Assembly (NCBI GenBank): GCA_027943245.1
Contig: JANDJZ010001746.1
Location: 62,001-126,000, forward strand
Reading direction: 5' to 3'
Source: Acanthamoeba sp. SK_2022b
Taxonomy: Eukaryota; Discosea; Longamoebia; Acanthamoebidae
Length of the DNA stretch: 64,000 nucleotides
Under the pieces are notes generated by a model. It did no database searches and was not told the origin of the DNA. It saw only the letters and a list, made by a program, of their open reading frames with translations. The position numbers and the translations under genes are program-made. Positions 42,110 through 53,641 of the stretch are shown here, in pieces (the first letter of the stretch is position 1; every line of letters begins with the position of its first letter).

Positions 42110-42494
42110 GGTAATTAACTCCGAAATCAAACAGGGGATGCAGTCTACTCGCATCCTTGCAGCCAAACAAATTCTTCACGATGCGCAACCGGCCATAACG
42201 CCAATTTCCGATAAATAGGCGGCAAAAGCGCGTTAAAAAGGGTAAAGCACGCCGAACACGCGAAAAGGCAGGCAAGCCTGTTGGTCGAGCGTTAATCGAC
42301 AAAACAATCGATCACATCAAATTTCGACTACTTAACTTTAGGTATAGTTAATTCCCCATTATTGGTGGGAGATATCTATCCTTAACCTTTAAGCAACATT
42401 AATCGGTTCAATTAGTTAGCACCCGAAGAGTTCGCTAAATTTTAAGCATAGATATTTAACTTGCCGTTCTTAATAAGAACATTGGAGGAATGCA
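42110..42494. promoter_or_regulatory. epmA/frdA divergent region with frd promoter and FNR-like site
   Basis: About 385 non-coding bases. On the + strand TATAGT (42343-42348) is a -10 candidate. TCGAT-N3-ATCAA (42308-42320) lies about 41 bases before the predicted start, the place for an activating FNR site; its right half fits the FNR consensus exactly and the left half poorly. The E. coli frd site is similarly imperfect. A 146-base leader follows. Confidence 0.6.
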
Positions 42495-44291
42495 GTGCAA
42501 ACCTTTAACGCCGATCTTGCCATTATTGGGGCCGGGGGCGCTGGTTTACGTGCAGCAATAGCCGCAGCGGAAGCCAATCCCCAACTGAAAATCGCGCTGA
42601 TCTCTAAGGTCTACCCGATGCGCAGCCACACGGTCGCCGCCGAGGGGGGCTCCGCCGCCGTCACCCAGGATCACGATACCTTCGACTACCACTTCCACGA
42701 CACCGTCGCCGGCGGCGACTGGTTGTGCGAACAGGACGTGGTCGATCACTTCGTGCATCAGTGCCCGCGCGAGATGACCCAGCTCGAGCAGTGGGGCTGC
42801 CCGTGGAGCCGCAAACCGGACGGGTCGGTCAACGTGCGGCGCTTCGGCGGCATGAAGATCGAACGCACCTGGTTCGCCGCCGACAAGACCGGCTTCCACA
42901 TGCTGCACACTCTGTTCCAGACCTCGCTGAAATACCCGCAGATCCAACGCTTCGACGAGCACTTCGTGCTGGATATCCTGGTGGATGACGGCCAGGCGCG
43001 TGGCCTGGTGGCGCTCAACATGATGGAAGGCACCCGCGTGCAGATCCGCGCCAACGCGGTGGTGATGGCCACCGGCGGCGCCGGGCGCGTCTACCGCTAC
43101 AACACCAACGGCGGCATCGTTACCGGCGACGGCATGGGCATGGCGTTCCACCACGGCGTGCCGCTGCGCGACATGGAGTTCGTGCAATATCACCCGACCG
43201 GCCTGCCCGGTTCCGGCATCCTGATGACCGAGGGCTGCCGCGGCGAAGGCGGCATCCTGGTGAACAAGGACGGCTACCGTTACCTGCAAGATTACGGCAT
43301 GGGCCCGGAAACCCCGCTGGGCGAGCCGAAGAACAAATACATGGAGCTGGGCCCGCGCGACAAAGTGTCCCAAGCCTTCTGGCACGAATGGCGCGCCGGC
43401 CGCACCATCGCCACCCCGCGCGGCGACGTGGTCTACCTCGATCTGCGCCACCTGGGCGAGAAAAAGCTGCTGGAGCGGCTGCCGTTCATCTGTGAACTGG
43501 CCAAGGCCTACGTCGGCGTCGACCCGGTGAAAGATCCGATCCCGGTGCGCCCTACCGCGCACTACACCATGGGCGGCATTGAAACCGACCAGAACTGCGA
43601 AACCCGCATCAAGGGGCTGTTCGCAGTCGGCGAATGTTCCTCCGTCGGCCTGCACGGCGCCAACCGTCTCGGCTCCAACTCGCTGGCAGAACTGGTGGTG
43701 TTCGGCCGCGTCGCCGGTGAGCAAGCGGCCCGCCGCGCGCTGGAAACCGCGCCGGCCAACGGCAGCGCGCTGGATGCGCAAACCCGCGACGTCGAAACCC
43801 GCCTGAGCAACCTGATGAAGCAGGAAGGCAACGAAAACTGGGCGAAGATCCGCGACGAAATGGGGCTGTCGATGGAAGAAGGCTGCGGCATCTACCGCAC
43901 GCCGGAGCTGATGCAAAAAACCATCGATAAGCTGGCGGAGCTGAAAGAGCGCTTCAAGCGCGTCAACATCACCGACAACTCCAGCGTGTTCAATACCGAT
44001 CTGCTGTACACCATCGAGCTGGGTTACGGCCTGGACGTCGCCGAATGCATGGCGCACTCCGCGTTTAACCGCAAAGAGTCGCGCGGCGCTCACCAGCGCC
44101 TGGACGAAGGCTGCACCGAGCGTGACGACGTCAACTTCCTCAAGCATACGCTGGCGTTCCATAACCCGCAGGGTGCGCCACGCCTCGAATACAGCGACGT
44201 GAAAATCACCAAGCTGCCGCCGGCCAAACGCGTCTACGGCGCAGAAGCCGAAGCGCAGGAGAAAAAGAATAAGGAGCAGGCAAATGGCTGA
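42495..44291 (+). CDS. frdA: Fumarate reductase flavoprotein subunit
   Basis: 598 residues, GTG start with GGAGG 7-11 bases upstream. FAD dinucleotide fold [17 protein letters not shown] at the start, the histidyl-FAD site in [13 protein letters not shown] (about 44), and catalytic [14 protein letters not shown] and [13 protein letters not shown] regions. It reduces fumarate to succinate during anaerobic respiration. First gene of frdABCD; frdB overlaps its end by 8 bases. Normal length. Confidence 0.98.
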   Translation: MQTFNADLAIIGAGGAGLRAAIAAAEANPQLKIALISKVYPMRSHTVAAEGGSAAVTQDHDTFDYHFHDTVAGGDWLCEQDVVDHFVHQCPREMTQLEQWGCPWSRKPDGSVNVRRFGGMKIERTWFAADKTGFHMLHTLFQTSLKYPQIQRFDEHFVLDILVDDGQARGLVALNMMEGTRVQIRANAVVMATGGAGRVYRYNTNGGIVTGDGMGMAFHHGVPLRDMEFVQYHPTGLPGSGILMTEGCRGEGGILVNKDGYRYLQDYGMGPETPLGEPKNKYMELGPRDKVSQAFWHEWRAGRTIATPRGDVVYLDLRHLGEKKLLERLPFICELAKAYVGVDPVKDPIPVRPTAHYTMGGIETDQNCETRIKGLFAVGECSSVGLHGANRLGSNSLAELVVFGRVAGEQAARRALETAPANGSALDAQTRDVETRLSNLMKQEGNENWAKIRDEMGLSMEEGCGIYRTPELMQKTIDKLAELKERFKRVNITDNSSVFNTDLLYTIELGYGLDVAECMAHSAFNRKESRGAHQRLDEGCTERDDVNFLKHTLAFHNPQGAPRLEYSDVKITKLPPAKRVYGAEAEAQEKKNKEQANG

Positions 44292-45018
44292 GATGCAAAC
44301 CCTGAAGATCGAAGTCATGCGCTATAACCCGGAAAGCGACGCCGAGCCGCATTTCGTCACCTACGCCGTGCCTTACGACGAACAGACCTCGCTGCTCGAC
44401 GCGCTGGGCTACATCAAGGACAACCTAGCGCCGGACCTCTCCTACCGCTGGTCCTGCCGCATGGCGATCTGCGGCTCCTGCGGCATGATGGTCAACCGCG
44501 TGCCGAAGCTGGCGTGCAAAACCTTCCTGCGCGATTACGTCGGCGGCATGAAGGTCGAAGCGCTGGGCAACTTCCCGATCGAGCGCGATCTGGTGGTCGA
44601 CATGACCCACTTCATCGAAAGCCTGGAGGCGATCAAGCCTTACATCATCGGCAACGATCGCAAACCGGAAGACGGCCCGAACGTGCAGACCCCGGCGCAG
44701 ATGGCCAAGTATCACCAGTTCTCCGGCTGCATCAACTGCGGCCTGTGCTACGCCGCGTGCCCGCAGTTCGGCCTCAATCCCGAGTTTATCGGCCCGGCGG
44801 CGATCACGCTGGCGCACCGCTACAACCTGGACAACCGCGACCACGGCAAGAAACAGCGCATGCCGCAGCTTAACGGCCAAAACGGCGTCTGGAGCTGCAC
44901 CTTCGTCGGCTATTGCTCCGAAGTCTGTCCGAAACACGTCGATCCCGCCGCCGCCATCCAGCAGGGCAAGGTGGAGAGCGCCAAAGACTTCATGATCGCC
45001 ATGCTGAAGCCGCAATAA
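44284..45018 (+). CDS. frdB: Fumarate reductase iron-sulfur subunit
   Basis: 244 residues. A 2Fe-2S ferredoxin domain ([13 protein letters not shown], about 57-69, plus C77) and a C-terminal domain with the [12 protein letters not shown] (about 148-159) and [11 protein letters not shown] cysteines for the 4Fe-4S and 3Fe-4S centres. It passes electrons from menaquinol to FrdA. The start overlaps frdA by 8 bases, implying coupled translation. Confidence 0.98.
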   Translation: MAEMQTLKIEVMRYNPESDAEPHFVTYAVPYDEQTSLLDALGYIKDNLAPDLSYRWSCRMAICGSCGMMVNRVPKLACKTFLRDYVGGMKVEALGNFPIERDLVVDMTHFIESLEAIKPYIIGNDRKPEDGPNVQTPAQMAKYHQFSGCINCGLCYAACPQFGLNPEFIGPAAITLAHRYNLDNRDHGKKQRMPQLNGQNGVWSCTFVGYCSEVCPKHVDPAAAIQQGKVESAKDFMIAMLKPQ

Positions 45019-45033
45019 GGGAGAAAAATTGCC

Positions 45034-45426
45034 ATGACAACTCAACGTAAGCCCTATGTGCGCACCATGACGCCCACCTGGTGGCAAAAGCTCGGCTTCT
45101 ACCGTTTCTACATGCTGCGCGAAGGCACCTCGGTGCTGGCGGTCTGGTTCAGCATCGTGCTGCTCTACGGCGTGTTCGCACTGAAGGGCGGCGCCGAGAG
45201 CTGGGCCGGCTTCGTCGGCTTCTTGCAGAACCCGCTGGTGCTGTTGATCAACGTCGTCGCCCTGCTGGCGGCGGCGCTGCACACCAAAACCTGGTTCGAT
45301 CTGGCGCCGAAGGCCGCCAATATCGTGGTCAACAGCGAGAAAATGGGGCCAGGCCCCATCGTGAAAGGGCTGTGGGCCGTCACGGTCATCGTCAGCGTGG
45401 TCATCCTGGCCGTGGCCCTGATCTAA
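45034..45426 (+). CDS. frdC: Fumarate reductase membrane anchor subunit C
   Basis: 130 residues with three membrane helices (about 30-52, 63-85 and 107-129). It starts [20 protein letters not shown], the conserved FrdC N-terminus with the quinone-site lysine/arginine region. It anchors FrdAB and takes part in menaquinol binding. It lies 15 bases after frdB and 12 before frdD. Confidence 0.97.
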   Translation: MTTQRKPYVRTMTPTWWQKLGFYRFYMLREGTSVLAVWFSIVLLYGVFALKGGAESWAGFVGFLQNPLVLLINVVALLAAALHTKTWFDLAPKAANIVVNSEKMGPGPIVKGLWAVTVIVSVVILAVALI

Positions 45427-45438
45427 TCCGGAGGAAAC

Positions 45439-45798
45439 ATGATAAATCAAGCACCTAAACGCTCCGACGAGCCGGTTTTCTGGGGATTGTTCGGCGCCGG
45501 CGGCATGTGGGGCGCGATCGTCGCACCGGCCATCGTGCTGCTGGTCGGCATTCTGCTGCCATTGGGGCTGTTCCCCGGTGAAGCACTGGGTTACGAGCGC
45601 GTGCTGGCGTTCTGCCAGAGCCTGATCGGCCGCCTGTTCCTGCTGCTGATGATCATTCTGCCACTGTGGTGCGGCTTACACCGCATCCACCATGCGATGC
45701 ACGATCTGAAGATCCACGTACCGGCCGGCAAATGGGTGTTCTACGGTCTGGCGGCGATCCTCAGCGTGGTCACCGTTATCGGCGTCGTCACCCTGTAA
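45439..45798 (+). CDS. frdD: Fumarate reductase membrane anchor subunit D
   Basis: 119 residues with three membrane helices (about 15-45, 62-85 and 97-118) and the conserved [16 protein letters not shown] loop. With FrdC it anchors the complex. Last gene of the operon. In E. coli ampC follows directly and uses the frd terminator; here blc follows and ampC is absent. Confidence 0.97.
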   Translation: MINQAPKRSDEPVFWGLFGAGGMWGAIVAPAIVLLVGILLPLGLFPGEALGYERVLAFCQSLIGRLFLLLMIILPLWCGLHRIHHAMHDLKIHVPAGKWVFYGLAAILSVVTVIGVVTL

Positions 45799-45806
45799 AC
45801 CGCTCA

Positions 45807-45836
45807 GGCGGCCAACGCCCGTTGGCCGCCCTTTTC
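45807..45836 (+). terminator. Terminator of frdABCD
   Basis: GGCGGCCAAC/GTTGGCCGCC, a perfect 10-bp stem with a GCCC loop, followed by CTTTTCT; 9 bases after the frdD stop. Confidence 0.88.
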
Positions 45837-45882
45837 TCATCGGCTACACTGTCTACTCGCCCCCGGTAAACAGGAGTCACCG

Positions 45883-46416
45883 ATGCGTTTATGGTCAAAG
45901 CTTAGCGTCATGCTTTCTGCCCTGCTCTCCGTCGCTTGCAGCGTCTCCCCGCCCAAAGACATCAAGGTCGTAAACAATTTCGACAGTCAGCGCTATCTCG
46001 GCACCTGGTACGAAATCGCGCGTCTGGACCATCGTTTTGAACGCGGTTTGCAGCAGGTGACCGCCCACTACAGCCCACGCGCCGACGGCGGGCTGAAAGT
46101 CATCAATCGCGGCTTCAATCCGCAGAAACAGCAATGGCAAGAAAGCGAAGGCAAAGCCTACTTTATCGGCTCACCGCAGGTCGCGGCGCTGAAAGTGTCG
46201 TTCTTCGGCCCCTTCTACGGCGGCTATAACGTGATTGCCCTGGACCCGGACTACCGCTACGCGCTGGTTTGCGGCCCAAACCGCGACTATCTGTGGATCC
46301 TGTCGCGCACCCCGACGCTTGACGCCGGCGTACGCGACAGCTTATTGCAGACGGCCAAGGGCTACGGTTTCGCCACCGATGCGCTGATCTGGGTGCAACA
46401 GTCCGCCGATCAGTGA
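45883..46416 (+). CDS. blc: Outer membrane lipocalin Blc
   Basis: 177 residues. Lipoprotein signal with a cysteine at about 19 (LLSVACS). The lipocalin fold signature [17 protein letters not shown] is near residue 40-56, and the second conserved region [19 protein letters not shown] lies near 122-140. It is a stress-induced outer-membrane lipoprotein that can bind lysophospholipids in E. coli. It overlaps the 3' end of the convergent sugE gene by 7 bases. Confidence 0.95.
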   Translation: MRLWSKLSVMLSALLSVACSVSPPKDIKVVNNFDSQRYLGTWYEIARLDHRFERGLQQVTAHYSPRADGGLKVINRGFNPQKQQWQESEGKAYFIGSPQVAALKVSFFGPFYGGYNVIALDPDYRYALVCGPNRDYLWILSRTPTLDAGVRDSLLQTAKGYGFATDALIWVQQSADQ

Positions 46417-46727
46417 CTGCTGAACTTCAGCCCGAGGATGCCGACCACGATCAGGCACAGGCTGATGATACGCGCGATATTGGTCGACTCGCCCAACAGC
46501 ACCATGCCCATGATGGCCGCGCCCACCGCGCCGATGCCGGTCCACACCGCATAGGCGGTGCCGGCGGGCAGCGTTTTCATGGCGTTGGCCAACAGCAACA
46601 TGCTGACCACCATCGCGGCGATGGTGATGATGCTCGGCGTCAGCCGGGTAAAACCGTGGGTGTATTTCAGACCGATAGCCCAAACCACTTCGAGCAAACC
46701 GGCGATAAGCAGAATAATCCAGGCCAT
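46410..46727 (-). CDS. sugE: Guanidinium exporter Gdx (SugE), SMR family
   Basis: 105 residues with four membrane helices, the small multidrug resistance plan. The essential glutamate (about position 13) is in [17 protein letters not shown]. coli Gdx/SugE is a proton-coupled guanidinium exporter, working as a dual-topology dimer. A guanidine-II riboswitch sits in its leader (46745-46792), which strongly supports guanidinium as substrate. GGGAGG lies 6-11 bases before the ATG. Confidence 0.97.
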   Translation of the reverse strand: MAWIILLIAGLLEVVWAIGLKYTHGFTRLTPSIITIAAMVVSMLLLANAMKTLPAGTAYAVWTGIGAVGAAIMGMVLLGESTNIARIISLCLIVVGILGLKFSSH

Positions 46728-46744
46728 GAGACGGCCTCCCTACC

Positions 46745-46792
46745 ACTGGGGTCGTCCCCGATATAATGACGCGTAAACGGGTCGTCCCGTTC
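46745..46792 (-). promoter_or_regulatory. Guanidine-II (mini-ykkC) riboswitch of sugE
   Basis: On the - strand two hairpins each with the loop ACGA: AACGGG-ACGA-CCCGTT (46791-46776) and GGGG-ACGA-CCCC (46759-46748), joined by a short linker and followed by the ribosome-binding site. Two stems with ACGR loops before sugE is the defining pattern of the mini-ykkC/guanidine-II class. Ligand binding is expected to free the ribosome-binding site. Confidence 0.93.
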
Positions 46793-46918
46793 AGCGGGGT
46801 GATGAACGGCGGGTAACCTCACCCGCACTGCGGCAGGATAGCAGCAGCGTTAACGCTCAGGCAAGAGGAGGAATGCGGCGGCCCTCCGCGCGCGGAACGC
46901 CGCCGGGTGGAGAACGGA

Positions 46919-47050
46919 TTATTCCGCGCTGCGCTGAATGGCCTTGCCGCCGGCCTGAATGTCCTCACCCACGCCGCGGGTGGTGTTACAGGCGGTCAAC
47001 GAGGTCAAAATCATCAAAGAGAAGATCGCGATAATACTTTTCTTCAGCAT
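46919..47050 (-). CDS. ecnB: Entericidin B-like lipoprotein
   Basis: 43 residues, too short for most gene callers. A lipoprotein signal ends in LTAC (cysteine 21) followed by [14 protein letters not shown], the entericidin core. In E. coli EcnB is the bacteriolytic partner and EcnA its antidote, with EcnB induced in stationary phase. Order efp-ecnA-ecnB-sugE is the same here. AAGGACTTTCTTATG-like leader: AGGAC lies 8 bases before the ATG. Assignment to B rather than A is by order and the NTTRGVGED sequence. Confidence 0.88.
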   Translation of the reverse strand: MLKKSIIAIFSLMILTSLTACNTTRGVGEDIQAGGKAIQRSAE

Positions 47051-47171
47051 AAGAAAGTCCTTATTTGTCGTTGATGAAAAAGTACGGCTTTCTAAGCTTA
47101 GTCAAAATTGGCGCAGAGAGTGGGATCGCCACCGGCTTTGTGGCGCAAATACATCGGGTTAAAGGGCGGGA

Positions 47172-47303
47172 TCAGCCGGCCGTGCGGGAGATGGCGCCGC
47201 CGAGATGCTGAACGTCTTCGCCGAAACCGCGAAACGTATTGCAACTGCTAAGGGAGAAAAGGAACAACAGGGAGAGCACGGCCAACAACGTTTTCTTGAA
47301 CAT
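47172..47303 (-). CDS. ecnA: Entericidin A-like lipoprotein
   Basis: 43 residues from ATG 47303; the longer frame to 47414 overlaps the efp end and is rejected. A lipoprotein signal ends in LSSC (cysteine 21), followed by NTFRGFGEDVQHLGG. It is a paralogue of the neighbour at 46919, with the same length and plan. In E. coli EcnA is the antidote lipoprotein of the pair. It lies 70 bases after efp, past the efp terminator. Confidence 0.85.
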   Translation of the reverse strand: MFKKTLLAVLSLLFLFSLSSCNTFRGFGEDVQHLGGAISRTAG

Positions 47304-47339
47304 GCGGGTTTTCTGCCAACGAACGGGGATGGGATAAAA

Positions 47340-47364
47340 CAGAGGAACCGCGGGGGTTCCTCTG
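47340..47364 (-). terminator. Terminator of efp
   Basis: CAGAGGAACC pairs with GGTTCCTCTG across a 5-base loop, 9 bases beyond the efp stop; on the - strand TTTTATCCC follows. Confidence 0.85.
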
Positions 47365-47373
47365 CTTTGAAAC

Positions 47374-47940
47374 TTATTTAACGCGAGAGACGTATTCGCC
47401 AGAGCGAGTGTCAACTTTGATCACTTCGCCGATCTGGACGAACAACGGCACTTTAACCACGGCGCCGGTGCTCAGGGTAGCCGGCTTGCCGCCAGTCCCT
47501 GCGGTATCGCCTTTCAGGCCCGGATCGGTATCGGTGATTTCCGCTTCGATGAAGTTCGGCGGCTGAACGGCGATTGGACGGCCATCCCACAGGGTGATGA
47601 TGCACTCTGCGTTGTCCTGCAGCCATTTGGCCGCATCGCCTACGGTTTTGCCGTCAACCTGATGCTGTTCGAAAGACTCAGGGTGCATGAAGTGGTAGAA
47701 CTCACCGTCGCTGTACAGGTAGTTCATGTTGGTGTCCATCACGTCTGCGCCTTCGCAAGAATCGGTAGACTTGAAGGTTTTTTCCACGCGGGTGCCGGTC
47801 AGCAGACGACGCATTTTCACGCGTGCAAACGCCTGGCCTTTGCCCGGCTTAACGAACTCACTGGCTTCGACGGCGTAAGGTTCGCCCTCGAACATGATTT
47901 TAAGACCCGGACGGAAATCGTTGCTAGAATAAGTCGCCAT
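47374..47940 (-). CDS. efp: Translation elongation factor P
   Basis: 188 residues with three beta-barrel domains. Lys34, the modified residue, lies in the loop [12 protein letters not shown] rescues ribosomes stalled at polyproline stretches. EpmA (41132-42109) and EpmB (47983-49011) add and make its beta-lysine, so the modification set is within 8 kb. Divergent from epmB with a 42-base gap, so their promoters overlap. Confidence 0.99.
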   Translation of the reverse strand: MATYSSNDFRPGLKIMFEGEPYAVEASEFVKPGKGQAFARVKMRRLLTGTRVEKTFKSTDSCEGADVMDTNMNYLYSDGEFYHFMHPESFEQHQVDGKTVGDAAKWLQDNAECIITLWDGRPIAVQPPNFIEAEITDTDPGLKGDTAGTGGKPATLSTGAVVKVPLFVQIGEVIKVDTRSGEYVSRVK

Positions 47941-47982
47941 GATGGCCCTCTGAATATTTGAACTGGTAGCTTAGCCAAAAAA

Positions 47983-49011
47983 ATGGCACACATTATAACC
48001 CAAAGTACGGCACATAGAGAAGATTGGTTGCATCAACTCGCCGATGTTATTACCGATCCTGATGAATTACTGCAGCTTTTGTCACTGAATACGCACCCGG
48101 AACTGCCGCAGGGGCGCGATGCCCGCCGGCTGTTCGCCCTGCGCGTGCCGCGCGCCTTCGCCGCACGCATGCGCCCCGGGGATGCCAACGACCCGCTGCT
48201 GCGCCAGGTGCTGACCGCCAGAGAGGAGTTCATCAACGCCCCAGGGTTCACCACCGATCCGCTCGATGAGCAGCGCAGCGTGGTGCCGGGCCTGCTGCAC
48301 AAATACCGCAATCGCGCACTGCTGCTGGTCAAGGGCGGCTGTGCGGTCAACTGCCGTTACTGCTTCCGCCGCCACTTCCCCTATCAGGATAATCAGGGCA
48401 ATAAGAACAACTGGCGGCAGGCACTGGATTATATCCGCCAACACCCGGAACTGGACGAGATCATTTTTTCCGGCGGCGATCCGCTGATGGCCAAAGACAG
48501 CGAGCTGGAATGGCTGGTTGGCGAACTGGAGGCCATCCCGCACCTGAAACGCCTGCGCATCCACACCCGTTTGCCGGTGGTGATCCCGGCGCGCATCACG
48601 CCGGCGCTGTGCCGCCTGCTGTCGGCCTCGCGCCTGCAGGTGCTGATGGTCACGCACATCAACCACGCCAACGAAATTGACCGCGATCTGCAAAGCGCCA
48701 TGGCGCAGCTGCGCCTCGCCGGCGTCACGCTGCTCAACCAGAGCGTGCTGCTGCGCGACGTCAACGACGATGCCGACACGCTGGCGGCGCTCAGCAACGC
48801 GCTGTTCGACGCCGGTATCCTGCCTTACTACATCCACGTGCTGGACAAGGTGCAGGGCGCGGCGCACTTCATGGTCAGCGACGATGAAGCGCGCGCCATC
48901 ATGCAAGCGCTGCTGAGCAAGGTGTCCGGCTATCTGGTGCCGCGCCTGACGCGCGAAGTGGGCGGCGAACCGAGCAAAACGCCGATCGATCTGCGCCTGA
49001 TGCAGGAGTGA
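47983..49011 (+). CDS. epmB: EF-P-(R)-beta-lysine lysine 2,3-aminomutase EpmB
   Basis: 342 residues, radical SAM enzyme. The iron-sulfur cysteines are in KGGCAVNCRYCFRRHFPY (about 115-132). The PLP-binding lysine is expected near the C-terminus (GGEPSKTPIDLRL). It converts alpha-lysine to (R)-beta-lysine for EF-P. The start at 47983 (MAHIITQST) matches E. coli, though a ribosome-binding site is not obvious. Confidence 0.97.
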   Translation: MAHIITQSTAHREDWLHQLADVITDPDELLQLLSLNTHPELPQGRDARRLFALRVPRAFAARMRPGDANDPLLRQVLTAREEFINAPGFTTDPLDEQRSVVPGLLHKYRNRALLLVKGGCAVNCRYCFRRHFPYQDNQGNKNNWRQALDYIRQHPELDEIIFSGGDPLMAKDSELEWLVGELEAIPHLKRLRIHTRLPVVIPARITPALCRLLSASRLQVLMVTHINHANEIDRDLQSAMAQLRLAGVTLLNQSVLLRDVNDDADTLAALSNALFDAGILPYYIHVLDKVQGAAHFMVSDDEARAIMQALLSKVSGYLVPRLTREVGGEPSKTPIDLRLMQE

Positions 49012-49032
49012 CGCGCGCCAAGTCCCCCAACG

Positions 49033-49065
49033 AAAAGAGGAATGCCGTGGCATTCCTCTTTTTTT
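49033..49065. terminator. Bidirectional terminator between epmB and yjeI
   Basis: AAGAGGAATGCC/GGCATTCCTCTT, a 12-bp stem with a two-base loop and a run of seven T, between convergent genes. Confidence 0.92.
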
Positions 49066-49093
49066 ATCTCTTTGCGGCTCCGGCCTCAGCGCC

Positions 49094-49438
49094 TTACGGG
49101 CACTTGTAAACCTGGCCGACCATTTTGCTGTCCAGCGGTGCGAAGCTGGAGAGCAGGTTCTGGCTCGGGCTGTTGGCGCCGTAGATTACGTTGCCGCCCA
49201 TGGCCGCCGCCTTGTTGCGCAGATCGTTGGCCGCACCGCGCATGGAGCTGCCTTCACCGCCGTTGCCGGACAGCCAGTTGCTCTGGGTGCCGGTCACTTC
49301 CCCCAGCAGCTGGCATTCCGCCGCCGGCTTGCTGTCGGTGAACTTGATCTGCTGACCCGCAGCGGTCAGTTCATGAGTGGTGCTGCAACCCGCCAGCAGC
49401 ATCGCTGCCGAGAGACCCAGTAAGGCTTTAATCCGCAT
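49094..49438 (-). CDS. yjeI: DUF4156 lipoprotein YjeI
   Basis: 114 residues from 49438 (MRIKALLGLSAAML). Lipobox LLAGC (cysteine about 18). The conserved QSNWLSG, SMRGAANDLRNKAAAMGGNVIYG and final MVGQVYKCP segments identify YjeI. Envelope lipoprotein of unknown function. The longer frame to 49495 has no support. Between epmB and groEL as in E. coli, but a chemotaxis receptor gene lies in between here. Confidence 0.9.
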   Translation of the reverse strand: MRIKALLGLSAAMLLAGCSTTHELTAAGQQIKFTDSKPAAECQLLGEVTGTQSNWLSGNGGEGSSMRGAANDLRNKAAAMGGNVIYGANSPSQNLLSSFAPLDSKMVGQVYKCP

Positions 49439-49616
49439 CTTGTTCCCCATTCGATGTTGAGAATCACGCAAAAGCTTATCAGAAAGCGATGCCATCTCTT
49501 AAGCATCCGTTGCCACGCGAGCGGGCCAACGTCTTGAGCGACAGCTGATGACTTACCAGTTTACCAGCTAAATCGCCCCGGGCGGCAAAAATATCATCAA
49601 ATACAGTGCGGCGGCG

Positions 49617-51242
49617 TTAGGCCCAAGCGGCAACGGCCGCCGATGCCTGCGCCTCCACGTCGCCCTGGTGCGGTTCCCCCTCCGCCAGTTGGAATACCGC
49701 CACCGCCTGCGCCAGCAGGGCCGCCTGCTCCTCCACGCCGACGGCGGTGGTCGCCACCTCCTCCACCAGCGCGGCGTTCTGCTGGGTCACCTGATCCATC
49801 TGGGTCACCGCTACCCCGACCTGCTCGACGCCCTTGCTTTGCTCTTCCGACGCGTACGAGATGTTATCCATCAGCGACGTCACCTGGTTCACCGAGCCAA
49901 CGATGGCATTCATCGTCTCGCCTGCCTGCTCCACCAAGCGCACGCCGGCGGCGATATCGCCGGTCACGCCGTCGACCAAACTGCTGATTTCCTTGGCCGA
50001 AGTCGCGCAGCGCTGCGCCAGATTGCGCACCTCGCCGGCCACCACCGCAAAACCCCGCCCCTGTTCACCGGCCCGCGCGGCCTCCACGGCGGCGTTCAGC
50101 GCCAGGATATTGGTCTGGAAGGCGATGCCGTCGATCACGCTGGTAATATCCCCCACCTGACGCGCGCTGTCGTTGATCGCCCGCATCTTGTCGACCGCGC
50201 TGGCCATCAGCGTTTCGCCGTTGCGGGCAATGCCGGCGGTCTGATTGACCATCCCGGCGGCCTGGTTGGCGTTATCGGCGTTTTGCCGCACCGTCGCGGT
50301 GATCTGTTCCATGCTGGCGGCGGTTTCCGTCAGCGCGCTGGCCTGTTCTTCCGTGCGGCTGGAAAGGTCGGCGTTGCCGACGGCGATCTCGTGCGTACCG
50401 TGGTTGATCGACTCCACGCCGTCACGCACCTGCTGCACGGTGGCGCTCAGTTCCTGCTGCATCGTTCGCAGGCTGGCAAACAGCATGCCGATCTCATTGT
50501 TGTTGCGTACCGCGATCTCGCAGCGCAGATCGCCGCGCCCAACCTTTTGCAAGTGTTCGGCGATCTGGCGCAGCGGCAGGATCAAGCGCCGGCGGAAATC
50601 ACGTTGCACGGCGACCAGCAGCAGCAGGATCGCCGCCAGGGTGCCGCTCAGCAGGCGTGCAAAGACTTTTTGGGTCTGCTCCGCCTCTTCCACCGCCAGA
50701 CGATGGGCGGCCACCGTGGCCCGCATGTAGTCGGCAAACTGGCTATCCAGCCGCTGGCGCACCTGGCGCTTCTCTGCCGCCATAGCGTGCAGCCGCTCGA
50801 TCAGCGCCACCTGCGGCGTGTCGGCCAACAGCGTCAGCTCTTGCTTCAGCACCGCCTGCTGCGCCAGGTAGACCTTTTTCATCGCCTCGCCCAGATCCGG
50901 GCGCGATACCGTCAGGCCCGGCGTCTCCCAGAACAGGTTGAACGCGACGTCGGCGCTGCGCAGCTCGTTACGTGCCTCAATGATGCCCTGCCGGATATCG
51001 GCGGCGTCCGTCTGCGCCATGCGCTCGAACGCCATGTTGTCGATCAGCGTCTGCGTTTGCAGCAAAGCACGCCAACTGCGGTTCAGCGCGGCTTCCTCGT
51101 CGGAGAAAGTGCTCATCCTGCCGATGCTGTTGCCGTTTTGCTGCATGAAATAGAAGGCGATGGCGCCGGTTCCCATGGGCATCAAGCCCAACAGCAACAG
51201 CATCAACATCAGCCAGGTGGCTATTTTCATATTTTTCAGCAT
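49617..51242 (-). CDS. Methyl-accepting chemotaxis protein
   Basis: 541 residues from 51242 ([10 protein letters not shown]). First membrane segment (about 7-30), a periplasmic four-helix-bundle ligand-binding domain (about 31-185), second membrane segment (about 190-210), HAMP (about 212-265) and a long signalling coiled coil with the hairpin tip [20 protein letters not shown]. It signals to CheA/CheW. The C-terminus (ASAAVAAWA) lacks an NWETF-type CheR-docking pentapeptide, so it probably relies on other receptors for methylation. Not present here in E. coli; ligand unknown. Confidence 0.93.
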   Translation of the reverse strand: MLKNMKIATWLMLMLLLLGLMPMGTGAIAFYFMQQNGNSIGRMSTFSDEEAALNRSWRALLQTQTLIDNMAFERMAQTDAADIRQGIIEARNELRSADVAFNLFWETPGLTVSRPDLGEAMKKVYLAQQAVLKQELTLLADTPQVALIERLHAMAAEKRQVRQRLDSQFADYMRATVAAHRLAVEEAEQTQKVFARLLSGTLAAILLLLVAVQRDFRRRLILPLRQIAEHLQKVGRGDLRCEIAVRNNNEIGMLFASLRTMQQELSATVQQVRDGVESINHGTHEIAVGNADLSSRTEEQASALTETAASMEQITATVRQNADNANQAAGMVNQTAGIARNGETLMASAVDKMRAINDSARQVGDITSVIDGIAFQTNILALNAAVEAARAGEQGRGFAVVAGEVRNLAQRCATSAKEISSLVDGVTGDIAAGVRLVEQAGETMNAIVGSVNQVTSLMDNISYASEEQSKGVEQVGVAVTQMDQVTQQNAALVEEVATTAVGVEEQAALLAQAVAVFQLAEGEPHQGDVEAQASAAVAAWA

Positions 51243-51416
51243 AAGTCGTCTCCGTTGACAGTCACACCGGCGAGGGAAAATTCCCCGCCTGGTAGGGGCT
51301 ATATCGGTACGAAACGACAACGGTTTAGGGTAAAAGCAAAATAATGCAATAATTCATTCAGTGAACTAATAACAAGCTAAATAAACATTCTTTTTATTGA
51401 TTTTTAAGATAAAAAA

Positions 51417-51440
51417 AACCCCGGTCGTTTGACCGGGGTT
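51417..51440 (-). terminator. Terminator of groES-groEL
   Basis: AACCCCGGTC/GACCGGGGTT stem with a GTTT loop, 28 bases past the groL stop; a run of eight T follows on the - strand. Confidence 0.93.
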
Positions 51441-51467
51441 CTCAGCACACAAGCGTGTGGGGGATGA

Positions 51468-53126
<1,659 letters not shown>

Positions 53127-53158
53127 TCAACTCGTTCAGTTCAGAAGATAAAGCGCAA

Positions 53159-53452
53159 TTACGCTTCAACAATTGCCAGAATGTCGCTTTCGGACATGAT
53201 CAACACTTCTTCATTGTCGATCTTCTCTGCTTTCACGCCGTAGCCGTCGTTGAAAATCACGATATCGCCAACTTTCACATCCAGCGGTTGGATGTTGCCG
53301 CTTTCCAGCACACGCCCTTTACCCACTGCAACCACTTCACCGCGAGTGGATTTACCCGCCGCAGAGCCAGTCAGGACGATGCCGCCAGCAGATTTTGATT
53401 CAACTTCTTTGCGCTTGACGATAACGCGGTCATGCAATGGACGAATACTCAT
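53159..53452 (-). CDS. groS: Co-chaperonin GroES
   Basis: 97 residues from 53452 ([10 protein letters not shown]), with AGGAGAG 6-12 bases upstream; the extension to 53500 is not real. The mobile loop [16 protein letters not shown] near 20-35 contacts GroEL. It caps the GroEL ring. Normal. Confidence 0.99.
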   Translation of the reverse strand: MSIRPLHDRVIVKRKEVESKSAGGIVLTGSAAGKSTRGEVVAVGKGRVLESGNIQPLDVKVGDIVIFNDGYGVKAEKIDNEEVLIMSESDILAIVEA

Positions 53453-53536
53453 TGAACGCTCTCCTGTAAGAAGGTCTCTATCAGATTTAGGGTTGTACAC
53501 CGGATGGTTGTTATTACCGGCCTCGTGGGATTTGAG

Positions 53537-53562
53537 ATGGGGGCGTTCCAGCCCCCTTCAAG
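53537..53562 (-). promoter_or_regulatory. Sigma-32 heat-shock promoter of groESL
   Basis: On the - strand CTTGAA (53562-53557), 14 bases, then CCCCAT (53542-53537), fitting the sigma-32 consensus and the E. coli groE promoter. The spacer is unusually symmetric with CCCCC/GGGGG runs. It is 85 bases upstream of groS. Confidence 0.9.
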
Positions 53563-53641
53563 GGGGCTAACGAAAAAAATTTCGCATTTTTGGTCGCGCG
53601 GGTGCTACAGAGATGAAAAACGCGGCCTGAGCCGCGTTTGC

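Noticed and set aside
46959..47162. 67-codon + strand frame over the entericidin region
   Set aside because: It is antisense to the well-supported entericidin B gene.
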